Program-made: the position numbers and the translations under genes
Assembly (NCBI GenBank): GCA_948944455.1
Contig: CARBES010000037.1
Span: 1-8,191, forward strand
DNA: 8,191 nucleotides
Origin: an uncultured Candidatus Saccharibacteria bacterium
GTDB lineage: Bacteria; Patescibacteriota; Saccharimonadia; Saccharimonadales; Saccharimonadaceae
Direction: 5' to 3'
Notes under the pieces: model-generated
Database searches by the model: none
What the model saw: the letters and a program-made list of their open reading frames with translations, nothing else
What the model was told of the DNA's origin: nothing
Part shown: positions 1 through 6,102 of the stretch, one piece after another
Layout of the letters: the number at the start of each line of letters is the position of its first letter
Position numbering within the stretch: position 1 is the first letter of the stretch

Positions 1-45
1 GTGGTTACGGCATTATGGAATGATAATACAACTTTTAGTTCAGTT

Positions 46-54
46 ATTATAGCA
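46..54 (-). promoter_or_regulatory. Extended -10 promoter reading off the left edge
   Basis: Read on the minus strand this is TGCTATAAT, a perfect extended -10 (TGn plus TATAAT). No TTGACA-like -35 is seen at the usual distance, which is common for extended -10 promoters. Transcription would start near position 39-40 and run leftwards. No open frame starts on the minus strand in 1-45, so the gene or RNA it serves begins outside the window. The 13 bases at 45-57 recur exactly at 4185-4197, in the promoter of the nuclease gene, which supports a functional element. Confidence 0.65.
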
Positions 55-60
55 TAAGTT

Positions 61-79
61 GGCGGTTTGCTGGCGGTTT
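61..79 (-). repeat. Tandem 8-base direct repeat, 11-base period, at a promoter
   Basis: GGCGGTTT occurs at 61-68 and again at 72-79 on the plus strand (AAACCGCC on the minus strand). The period of 11 bases is close to one helical turn. The pair lies about 21 to 40 bases upstream of the transcription start inferred from the -10 at 46-51, so it covers the missing -35. This would suit an activator or repressor site, but two short copies could be chance. Confidence 0.35.
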
Positions 80-95
80 TATGGATTTACGCGAG

Positions 96-860
96 TTAGC
101 AGAGGTCGGCGACGAGGTGGAGTTTGATGTGGCCGCCTTTTTGGATGGCGTCGTGGAGTTTGAGGAAAGCGGGGAGTTTTGTGAGGAACTTGGCGTTGCC
201 GGTTTTGAAGTAGGATTTATAGAGAAGTTCAATGGCGGCGGAGACGATGTCGAGAGCTTGTTCGCGGGGTTTCGTTTTAGTCTTGGCGAGGTCGGTGGCG
301 ATTCCGGGGAGGTCGCGCGGGGAGGCGGAGATGAGCTTTTTCGCTTGGTCGAGGATTTTGGCTTGAGCGGCAGGGGTTTTCGCGTTGACTCTTGGCGGGG
401 TGCCGAGAGTGTTTTCGAGGCGGGGGAAGAAAATTTGGGCGCGAGAGAGGATGGTCGGGAGGAGGGCACCGGGCTGTTCGGTCAGGAGGACAAAATGACA
501 AAAGTCTTTCGGTTCTTCAAAAGTTTTGAGGAAGGCGTTCTGGGCGGCTTCGTTCATGGCGTCGGCAGGGGTGATGACGAAAAAGCGATCTTTCGTTTCA
601 CGACTGTTCGTCAAAGCGAGAAACTCGCGAATTTGCTCGACGGAAATGACACGAGTGGCTTTCGACTCGTCGGGATAGAGGTAGAGGGTGTTTTTTGGGG
701 ATGGCAGAGAGCCATCGGGTGTTGTTGGCAGGGTTTTTGCTTTTGTGCTGGACTTTGGCTTGGCGATGGTTTCGAGTTTCGTGTCGGGCGGGACGACGAA
801 AATCGTGCAGCTGGTTTTGCTGGCGATTTTAGGAATGTCGGTGAGGTTGTCGAAAAACAT
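96..860 (-). CDS. holB: DNA polymerase III delta-prime subunit (HolB-like)
   Basis: This is a 254-residue clamp-loader AAA+ protein. Delta-prime forms part of the complex that loads the sliding clamp during DNA replication. The conserved core is clear: VEQIREF (74-80), a helix ending NAFLKTFEEP (108-117), and a sensor-1 region LLTEQPGALLPTILSR (125-140). The family usually has SRC after that region, and here it is SRA. The N-terminal 60 residues have no GxxxxGK Walker A and include a low-complexity K/T/P-rich stretch (about 31-57), so the subunit probably does not bind ATP, as is known for many delta-prime proteins. It is shorter than the roughly 300 or more residues typical elsewhere. Its ATG overlaps the stop of the pseudouridine synthase gene by 1 base (TAATG), which suggests translational coupling. 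A degenerate tau/gamma-like paralogue is the alternative. Confidence 0.82.
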   Translation of the reverse strand: MFFDNLTDIPKIASKTSCTIFVVPPDTKLETIAKPKSSTKAKTLPTTPDGSLPSPKNTLYLYPDESKATRVISVEQIREFLALTNSRETKDRFFVITPADAMNEAAQNAFLKTFEEPKDFCHFVLLTEQPGALLPTILSRAQIFFPRLENTLGTPPRVNAKTPAAQAKILDQAKKLISASPRDLPGIATDLAKTKTKPREQALDIVSAAIELLYKSYFKTGNAKFLTKLPAFLKLHDAIQKGGHIKLHLVADLC

Positions 861-1780
861 TATTCTGCTATGATTTCGGTGAACTCTGCGGGCAAGGGGG
901 CGGTGAAAGTTTTGCGGATGCCGTTGATGACGCCGGTGACCGGATCCTTTTCGATGCCGGGAATGGTAATTTCGAGCTCGCGGGCGTGAAGAAGGAGGCG
1001 GGTTTTCGGATTAGGATCGTCGCCATAGACGGGGTCGCCGACGATGGGTGTGCCAAGATATTTTAAGTGGACGCGGAGCTGGTGGGTGCGGCCGGTGGTA
1101 GGCTTGAGCTCGAGGAGTGAATATTTATCATTCTGGGCGAGGGTTTTGTAATAAGTCTGGGAAGGCTTGCCATTTTGGCTGACTTCGAAAGTGGTCGGAC
1201 GTTTCAAATTGCGGGCGATTGGCAAATCAATCATGGCTTCGGGGAGCTTCGGGCGGCCTTCGACGACGGCATTGTAAGTTTTGTGGGTCTTGCGGTCCTG
1301 GAACTGCTTGCGGAGCATAGTTTGAGTTTCTGGGTCTTTCGCGAGAATGACGACACCGCTGGTGTCGCGGTCAAGGCGATGGACGAGGAGACCGTAATCT
1401 TCGAGAGTCGGCTCGGGGCAATATTCGCCTTTCGCCATGCTGAGGAGGCCGGCGGGTTTGTTGATAACGAGGACGTGATCGTCTTCGTAGATGACTGGTG
1501 GGCGCGGAGGGGTTTTTGCAACTTCAGGGACGTTTAGGGTGATTTCGACGGATTTTTCGAACTTAGAGTTCGGTTTGGTGACGGTTTGACCGTCGACGGT
1601 AACGTAGCCGGATTTGATGAACTTTTGGAGGCTGGCGCGGTTGTATTCGGGATGTTGCTCGACGAGGAGATGATCAAGACGATATTTCTCGGGGGCTTCG
1701 TCAGCCTGCGGCAATTCGGTATCGCCGTTGATGACGCGCGAGAGGCTGGGCTTGCTGAACTTTTTGCCGGTGATAATCAT
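860..1780 (-). CDS. RluA-family pseudouridine synthase with S4 domain
   Basis: The 306-residue protein isomerises uridine to pseudouridine in RNA. An S4 RNA-binding domain lies at about 33-80 (YRLDHLLVE through the GYVTVDGQ segment). The catalytic domain follows: a KPAGLL motif at 108-113, the family signature HRLDRDTSG at 134-142 with catalytic Asp137, GRTHQLRVH at 230-238, and GDPVYG at 248-253. The S4 plus RluA layout matches the RluD/RluC type that modifies 23S rRNA, but the target site cannot be read from the sequence, so no symbol is given. The first 30 residues are an extension of no recognised type. The start at 1780 has a modest AGGG about 9 bases upstream. The gene lies 70 bases after trpS, with no convincing terminator in the gap, and overlaps holB by 1 base, so the three genes probably share a transcript. 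Confidence 0.92.
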   Translation of the reverse strand: MIITGKKFSKPSLSRVINGDTELPQADEAPEKYRLDHLLVEQHPEYNRASLQKFIKSGYVTVDGQTVTKPNSKFEKSVEITLNVPEVAKTPPRPPVIYEDDHVLVINKPAGLLSMAKGEYCPEPTLEDYGLLVHRLDRDTSGVVILAKDPETQTMLRKQFQDRKTHKTYNAVVEGRPKLPEAMIDLPIARNLKRPTTFEVSQNGKPSQTYYKTLAQNDKYSLLELKPTTGRTHQLRVHLKYLGTPIVGDPVYGDDPNPKTRLLLHARELEITIPGIEKDPVTGVINGIRKTFTAPLPAEFTEIIAE

Positions 1781-1850
1781 TTCGTGGTTCCCTGTTTATG
1801 GTTTCTAGGTTTTTGGATTTGCGAGTTGTCGCGGACTTGTTTTTTGTGGA

Positions 1851-2924
1851 TTAGCGGAGGTGGAAGGCTTTTTGGACTTGATAAAGTTTTGCGTTGGCGA
1901 CTTCGTTGGCATAAGTTTCGCCGGCTGCGAGGAGGTCGAGGACTGCGCTATCAGGGATTTCGGCGAGTTTGGCCTGGAAAGTGGCAAGGAAAGTTGAGAC
2001 ACTTTCGGCGACTTTTTGTTTCAGGTCGCCGTAATGAGTTTCGCCGGCCCAAGTTGAGATGACGTCCTGAAGCGGGAGGCCGGTGACGATGGCTTCGATT
2101 TGGAGGAGATTGCTAATGCCAGGTTGGTTGAACATGTCAAATTGGATTTTGCCGACAGAATCGGTCGTCGCGGACATGATCTTTTTCTTGACGGCGGTCG
2201 GGTCGTCGGAAAGCATGATTTTGCTGTTTTCGGAGGCAGCGGATTTACTCATTTTCTTCTCTGGATTCTGGAGGTCGCGGATGCGGATGCCCTCGGAGAG
2301 GTTCATGAACTTGATTTGGTCTTTCGGCTCGGCGGGAAGGGTGAAGATTTCGCCGAAGCGGTTATTGAAACGCTGGGCGAGGCGGCGAGTGAGCTCGAGA
2401 TGCTGGAATTGGTCTTCGCCGACCGGGACGTAGACGGCGTCGTAGAGGAGAATGTCGGCGGCCATGAGGACAGGGTAGTCGAAAATGCCGACGTTGACGC
2501 TGTCTTTGCCTTCGCTTTTGTCTTTGTATTGGGTCATGCGGTTCAGCTCACCCATTGAGGCGACGCAATTAAGAATCCAGCAGAGTTCGGAGTGGGCGGG
2601 GACGCGGGATTGGCGGTAGAGGTGGACGTGCGGCGTGAGCTTGAGGCCGGCGGCGAGGTAATATTTTAGGGATTTGATGAGATTCTGCTGTAATTCCCCG
2701 TCGACTTCGGCGATAATGGAGTGGAGGTCAGGGACGAAGATGTTTATGTGGGAGGGCTGTGTGGATTCCGTGTTGGCGCTGTGGGCTTGGTTGGCGGGGT
2801 TTGCTCCGCTGTGCGCGTTGGCGAGGCGAACCATTGGAAGGAGGGCGCCGAGGAAGTTGCCGAGAGTGAACTCGCTATTGACGCGAAGGCCGGTGAGGAT
2901 GGTAGGGGCGGAAGTTGTTGACAT
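1851..2924 (-). CDS. trpS: Tryptophanyl-tRNA synthetase
   Basis: This class I synthetase charges tRNA-Trp. Numbering from the chosen start, the HIGH-equivalent is TLGNFLGA (20-27), the tryptophan-pocket and dimer region includes VPVGEDQFQHLELTRRLA (166-183), and the KMSKS loop is at 224-228. The length of 357 residues is slightly above the usual 330 or so. The excess is mostly a low-complexity segment at about 37-59 rich in A, N, S and H with a repeated AHS-x-AN pattern. I chose the ATG at 2924 because GGAG sits 9 bases before it. The in-frame ATG at 2939 would add five residues but has no ribosome-binding site and overlaps the nuclease gene. With the chosen start the gap to the upstream stop is 1 base, so the two genes are surely co-transcribed. 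Confidence 0.95.
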   Translation of the reverse strand: MSTTSAPTILTGLRVNSEFTLGNFLGALLPMVRLANAHSGANPANQAHSANTESTQPSHINIFVPDLHSIIAEVDGELQQNLIKSLKYYLAAGLKLTPHVHLYRQSRVPAHSELCWILNCVASMGELNRMTQYKDKSEGKDSVNVGIFDYPVLMAADILLYDAVYVPVGEDQFQHLELTRRLAQRFNNRFGEIFTLPAEPKDQIKFMNLSEGIRIRDLQNPEKKMSKSAASENSKIMLSDDPTAVKKKIMSATTDSVGKIQFDMFNQPGISNLLQIEAIVTGLPLQDVISTWAGETHYGDLKQKVAESVSTFLATFQAKLAEIPDSAVLDLLAAGETYANEVANAKLYQVQKAFHLR

Positions 2925-2925
2925 G

Positions 2926-4179
2926 TTATTTTTCTCCATTAGTTTGTTCGTTGGTATTGCGAATGTCGATTAAGCGTTGGCCGTTATAAGTGAAATACTC
3001 GAAGCCGGAGGTCGGGCTGCCAATAATTTCATTCGAGTAATTGGAAATTGTGCGTTTTTGGCTGTTCATATCGAAGATTTGATTCTTGTCATCGGCGGTC
3101 GTGGCGATAATGCTGGGGTCTTTTAGGTAGTGTAGTTTGCTGCCGATGGGAATGCCAAGTATGGCAAAAGTGGTTGCGCTGCGTCTGGAAAAATCGGCGA
3201 CTTCATCGATGGTGGTTTTGGTGAGGGCGATCAACTGACTCATGGCAGAGACAAGTGTGCTAAGATTACTCGGGTCGAATGGCATGAGATACATCTGATT
3301 ATTGTGGACGACGATAGATTTTCCGTCGATGATTTTGCCGCTAAAGGTTTTCATAGTTTCGCGAATGACGGATTTGTTCGGGTCGCTGGGATTTAGCTCG
3401 TTGTCGAGACGAACGTAGAGCGCGTTGCGGACAAAAGTGAATTCGTAGTGAAGGGTGGATTTCCAACCGGGGACGAGAATCTGGCGGAAAGTGGCGTTAT
3501 TTCCGTGAGTGAATAAAGAATGTTCTTTTGCGAAGGAGGATTCATTCCAGGCAGCAGCAATGCGGTCCATAAGTTCGGAACGGGTGTGGTTATTGGCTTC
3601 AGAGGATTTCTTGGGAGTGGAGTCCTCTTTTGAAAAAAGCAAAGAGGAGGAGAGTAGAGTGCGGTTGCTGTCGTTGTGCTTGGAGATTTCAGCGAGAGAG
3701 ATTTTGAAATCGGTATGGGTGGAGAGAAACTGGACGATGCGGTTCAGATCTTCGTTCGATTGGTCGATGGCGAGGATAACTTCGATATCGGCATTACGAA
3801 GGAGCTTGTCGGCGGTTTCGGGCAGGATTTCGGCTTCTTCGAGTTTATCGAGAAGTTTGTGATTCGTGCGGTCATTGAGCTCGTAAATCGAAAGCTCAGA
3901 GAGAGTTGAGACGTAATCGACAATTTGGGCGACGATTTCGCGGCGGCTTTGCTGGTTGCGGTCGAGTTTTACTTCGACGACTACGATGTTGCCAGCATGT
4001 GAAAGCATAAGAACGTCGATTCGTCCGGCGTCAATCTTAACCTCGCGAGCGATGGAGATATATTTGTCGTCATTACTCTCGGAAAGGAGCTCAGGGTGTT
4101 CGAAAATATGCCGCTGGAGCTCGTCTTCGTTCGCATATGGTTTGGCTTCGAGGTGATTGCCTTCGGTGTCGATAATCAT
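2926..4179 (-). CDS. PD-(D/E)XK nuclease-like protein with possible RAMA-like C-terminus
   Basis: The protein has 417 residues and no precise function can be assigned. The N-terminal third looks like a NucS/DUF91-type restriction-endonuclease fold: Glu20, then Asp55 in GRIDVL, the E-x-K pair at 69-71 (VVEVKL), and a following helix with Gln85 (QIVDY). These fit the D, ExK and Q positions of such nucleases. A Ser/Lys-rich linker at about 176-200 leads to a mixed domain (about 203-330) of unknown type. The last 80 residues (about 338-408: GIPIGSKL, then SPTSGFEYF, YNGQRL, IDIR) resemble the RAMA domain of restriction and modification proteins, though this rests on eye matching. It leads the operon with trpS. 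The -10 lies 6 bases before the ATG and no ribosome-binding site is visible, so translation is probably leaderless. Roles in DNA repair or restriction are possible. Confidence 0.7.
   Translation of the reverse strand: MIIDTEGNHLEAKPYANEDELQRHIFEHPELLSESNDDKYISIAREVKIDAGRIDVLMLSHAGNIVVVEVKLDRNQQSRREIVAQIVDYVSTLSELSIYELNDRTNHKLLDKLEEAEILPETADKLLRNADIEVILAIDQSNEDLNRIVQFLSTHTDFKISLAEISKHNDSNRTLLSSSLLFSKEDSTPKKSSEANNHTRSELMDRIAAAWNESSFAKEHSLFTHGNNATFRQILVPGWKSTLHYEFTFVRNALYVRLDNELNPSDPNKSVIRETMKTFSGKIIDGKSIVVHNNQMYLMPFDPSNLSTLVSAMSQLIALTKTTIDEVADFSRRSATTFAILGIPIGSKLHYLKDPSIIATTADDKNQIFDMNSQKRTISNYSNEIIGSPTSGFEYFTYNGQRLIDIRNTNEQTNGEK
2934..2937 (-). promoter_or_regulatory. Ribosome-binding site that decides the trpS start
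   Basis: Read on the minus strand this is GGAG, followed after 9 bases by the ATG at 2924. It lies inside the last codons of the nuclease gene. The alternative ATG at 2939 lies just upstream of GGAG and has no such site of its own. Confidence 0.7.
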
Positions 4180-4185
4180 GGGTAT

Positions 4186-4194
4186 ATTATAGCA
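4186..4194 (-). promoter_or_regulatory. Extended -10 promoter of the nuclease-trpS operon
   Basis: The minus strand reads TGCTATAAT, a perfect extended -10. The last T of the -10 is six bases from the A of the ATG at 4179, so the expected start of transcription falls on the start codon itself. The -35 region (about 4209-4214, TATTCT on the minus strand) is weak. The flanking 13 bases match those of the promoter at 45-57. Confidence 0.75.
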
Positions 4195-4214
4195 TAAAAC
4201 GGGTTATTAGAATA

Positions 4215-4229
4215 TGTCGGTGGTCGACA
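4215..4229. promoter_or_regulatory. Operator-like inverted repeat upstream of the nuclease promoter
   Basis: TGTCG, five bases, then CGACA form a perfect 15-base inverted repeat. It sits immediately upstream of the -35 position, at about -36 to -50 from the inferred start. That is a usual place for an activator, or for a repressor that blocks polymerase. No regulator gene is seen next to it. Confidence 0.35.
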
Positions 4230-4362
4230 GTTGGCATTTTTACAGCAGCTGTGCGTAGTTATATTTAGGTCTTATGCTACTTGCATTAAGCAAGATACTT
4301 TTAAAGTGCTATTGCCTATGTGCTAGAACTATTGCTAGTCTAATTTTTTCCTTCGAATTTGT
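4230..4362. other. Intergenic stretch at the edge of the AT-rich block
   Basis: No gene is seen here. It holds two short inverted repeats: ACAGC-A-GCTGT at 4242-4252 and CTTGC-ATTAA-GCAAG at 4280-4294. It also holds CTAG at 4323-4326 and at 4335-4338. None is followed by a T-run that would make a good intrinsic terminator for the TIR-like gene, which ends at 4363 on the minus strand. A drop in GC content begins about here, marking the change from housekeeping genes to the defence genes. Confidence 0.5.
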
Positions 4363-5163
4363 CTAGAATTGTTTAATTAGGTTGAAACCTAATTTTGCCA
4401 GCTTATAACTGTCCGTATTTTTACCAGTAGATTTTTCTAATACTTTTTTATCAACGAGCGAATTAAGGTTAGCGATAAATTCTTCTTGCGGAGTTCTTTC
4501 AAGAATTTTCTTCCAACATTCTTCTACATCCTCTGCGGTATGAGCTCTCGCTCCTGCCGATGTTCTAGTTACCATAATGCGTTTGTCTATACTTAATTTT
4601 GAAAGCAGCTCCAGCGCCAGCCATTCGTCCGAGTCAATTTCAATACTATTACCACTATTGTCCGTAACGGTATTGGGTTTATTTTCAATGTATTTTAGAT
4701 GGGCTAAAATCACATCTTTCAAATCCGCATAAAACTTCTTCTTCGCCGCATCATCCGCCATAGAGAAACCCAATATTCTCCTATGCGCGATGTCAAAGGG
4801 CAAATCCCGTGCTTTGCCTAAATCTAAGTTCATCAGCAAGACGGCATTCTCGTCACCGTGTTTCGCAATAGCATAGCCAAGTTCAAACATCACATTCTGG
4901 TTTACAATCTTCTTGTCGTTCGCCTCGCCAATAATAGATACATCGGCAATAAAAATATCACATTTCTCAATCTTTTCCTCAATAATTCGGTCAATGCTGG
5001 GCGAGCCAGTTTTACCAGCCGTATCTCTATCAGCCTCAATAACTTGACCAATCTCATTGTTTTTGTTAATATCCTCCACTACTTCGCAAACCGTTTTCCA
5101 AATAAAGTTTTTGGGTTTAGTCTTCTCGCTTTGCCAAGAATAAAAAATTGTTCTTTTCCGCAT
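4363..5163 (-). CDS. TIR/deoxyribosyltransferase-like protein with winged-helix tail
   Basis: The protein has 266 residues. Its N-terminal part (1-160) has the layout of the TIR and nucleoside deoxyribosyltransferase superfamily: a first strand IFYSWQSE (6-13), EADRDT (43-48), a strand CDIFIADVS (68-76), and a helix NVMFELGYAIAKHG (90-103), where Glu94 is at the position of the catalytic glutamate. LPFDI at 121-125 is also typical of this group, which often occurs in defence islands. Related TIR proteins cleave NAD or related nucleotides when triggered, and that role here is inferred. The C-terminal part (about 176-266) looks like a winged helix, with ANLNSLVDKKVLEK (231-244) and YKLAKLGF (253-260). 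No transmembrane segment is seen. It has its own promoter, lower GC than the left block, and stands alone or with 5299-6021. Confidence 0.72.
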   Translation of the reverse strand: MRKRTIFYSWQSEKTKPKNFIWKTVCEVVEDINKNNEIGQVIEADRDTAGKTGSPSIDRIIEEKIEKCDIFIADVSIIGEANDKKIVNQNVMFELGYAIAKHGDENAVLLMNLDLGKARDLPFDIAHRRILGFSMADDAAKKKFYADLKDVILAHLKYIENKPNTVTDNSGNSIEIDSDEWLALELLSKLSIDKRIMVTRTSAGARAHTAEDVEECWKKILERTPQEEFIANLNSLVDKKVLEKSTGKNTDSYKLAKLGFNLIKQF

Positions 5164-5170
5164 ATTGACT

Positions 5171-5199
5171 ATTATAATATGCTCTAATCACAATATCAA
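5171..5199 (-). promoter_or_regulatory. Consensus promoter of the TIR-like gene
   Basis: On the minus strand TTGATA (5194-5199) and TATAAT (5171-5176) are 17 bases apart, which is close to an ideal sigma-70 type promoter. Seven bases separate the -10 from the ATG at 5163, so transcription should start at or one base before the start codon. There is no ribosome-binding site, so the transcript is probably leaderless. Confidence 0.8.
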
Positions 5200-5221
5200 T
5201 TCATATATCAAGATACTTCAC

Positions 5222-5298
5222 AGTAGGCACTCCTCCGCGCCCTCACCGCCCTCGCGTTTCGCTCGGTCAGGTCGGTCGCGTTCGTCGCATCGCAACGG
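5222..5298. other. GC-rich intergenic block of unknown origin
   Basis: This stretch is rich in short GC words such as GGTCGGTCGCG and CGCCCTCGCG. Bases 5221-5290 contain 48 G or C out of 70, while the genes on both sides are clearly AT-rich. It begins directly after the stop codon of the helical protein and ends before the TIR-like gene promoter. I find no long open frame, no clear hairpin with a T-run, and no RNA gene. It could be an extragenic repeat element shared with other loci, or a remnant left by recombination. Confidence 0.45.
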
Positions 5299-6021
5299 CT
5301 AGCGTTCTACGATTTTCGCCTTATCGCTACGCGTTTGTAAATCAAGCCGCATCACGGTTTCCACCATTTTCCGTGGATTATACTTCTTTAATTCCTCAAC
5401 ATTGGCTATCGCGCCTATAGCCCAAATAATTTTTCCGTAGGCGGCAGGATAAAACTTTAGTAGATGTAGCCGTTCTTTAATCATATTGGGCGCGCCCTGA
5501 TTAAAACGTAAATCCATACCATACATTATTCCGAAGTGATTAAAATGAGAGAATCCGTTTAGGTAATAATAAAATAAGACACCATCTTCATTATACGCTT
5601 CTATAATTCTTTCTTCAGTCGTGATGGCATTGCCTTTTTTCTTGCCATTCTTAAAATGGTATAATCTAAACTTACGGCTTTCTGTGCCAACCTCTCCGTA
5701 AGTCATAGTCTTAAAGTTTGCGCATAAATCACTATACCGTTTTTGTAATTTTGGTATGTTCTCCGGATTTTTGCTAACAAACTCCACATCGGAGGCTATC
5801 TCCATTAGTAAGCGTAATGTCATTATGATCTGATTAGAATAATTCGGACTAGCAAAAATCATTTCAAACAAGGCGAGGCTATTCTGATAAAAAATCGCCC
5901 ACCAACTGCTAATAACATTATTGTCGTTGAGCTTGCTGCCAATTATATCATTAACTTCTTGATAAATAGGATCAAGATTTTCCAAAAACCATTCCTTAAA
6001 ATCTTTATATTGTTCTGCCAT
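5299..6021 (-). CDS. All-helical protein of unknown function (DUF5677-like)
   Basis: I do not recognise a named family with certainty. The 240-residue protein is predicted by eye to be mostly helical, rich in aromatic residues and without a signal peptide. Two spots recall DUF5677-type proteins: a helix LRLLMEIASDVEFVSKNPE (69-87), like their arginine-glutamate helix, and the segment LNGFSHFNHFG (154-164), where such proteins carry a conserved serine-histidine pair. A basic loop lies at 122-130. The gene is divergent from the restriction-modification operon and upstream of the TIR-like gene on the same strand, across a 135-base gap. The start at 6021 is chosen because the ATG follows a consensus -10 by six bases. 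An AGGAG lies 12 bases upstream, but it would be outside the predicted transcript. A role in defence is suggested only by its neighbours. Confidence 0.6.
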   Translation of the reverse strand: MAEQYKDFKEWFLENLDPIYQEVNDIIGSKLNDNNVISSWWAIFYQNSLALFEMIFASPNYSNQIIMTLRLLMEIASDVEFVSKNPENIPKLQKRYSDLCANFKTMTYGEVGTESRKFRLYHFKNGKKKGNAITTEERIIEAYNEDGVLFYYYLNGFSHFNHFGIMYGMDLRFNQGAPNMIKERLHLLKFYPAAYGKIIWAIGAIANVEELKKYNPRKMVETVMRLDLQTRSDKAKIVER

Positions 6022-6027
6022 ATATAC

Positions 6028-6056
6028 ATTATACTCCTAGGTCTAGTATAAATATA
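6028..6056 (-). promoter_or_regulatory. Promoter of the helical-protein gene
   Basis: The minus strand has a perfect TATAAT at 6028-6033, six bases before the ATG at 6021. A weak -35, TATATT, lies at 6051-6056 with a 17-base spacer. This again puts the transcription start on the start codon. The element is back to back with the methyltransferase promoter. Confidence 0.6.
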
Positions 6057-6065
6057 TTTTTGTAG

Positions 6066-6071
6066 TATAAT
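6066..6071 (+). promoter_or_regulatory. -10 element of the restriction-modification operon
   Basis: This is a perfect TATAAT on the plus strand. Transcription should begin near 6078, which leaves a leader of about 25 bases containing a strong ribosome-binding site. No good -35 is seen at 17 bases. The divergent promoters are only about 33 bases apart, so proteins bound to one may affect the other. CCTAGG (6036-6041) lies between them. Confidence 0.6.
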
Positions 6072-6089
6072 AGTAAGTATTAACATAAT

Positions 6090-6095
6090 GGAGGT
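6090..6095 (+). promoter_or_regulatory. Shine-Dalgarno site that decides the methyltransferase start
   Basis: GGAGGT lies 7 bases before the ATG at 6103, which is ideal spacing. The in-frame ATG at 6088 overlaps this site and cannot use it, so the start at 6103 is preferred. Confidence 0.8.
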
Positions 6096-6102
6096 AAAAG
6101 CA

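Noticed and set aside
81..989. Long plus-strand open frame of 302 codons antisense to holB and the end of the rluA-type gene
   Set aside because: It is rich in G, E, V and F codons produced by the GT-biased strand, matches no family, and spans two real minus-strand genes.
1805..1840. GCGA-N4-TCGC hairpin in the trpS to rluA-type gap as a terminator
   Set aside because: The stem has only four pairs, and on the minus (transcribed) strand it is not followed by T residues.
2100..2558. Plus-strand open frame of 152 codons inside trpS
   Set aside because: It is antisense to the conserved KMSKS and VPVGEDQ regions of trpS and has no family signature.
6036..6046. CCTAGG and CTAG-GT-CTAG as an operator of the restriction-modification operon
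   Set aside because: CTAG is itself a palindrome and the spacing is short. With no second copy and no controller gene there is not enough to call a site.
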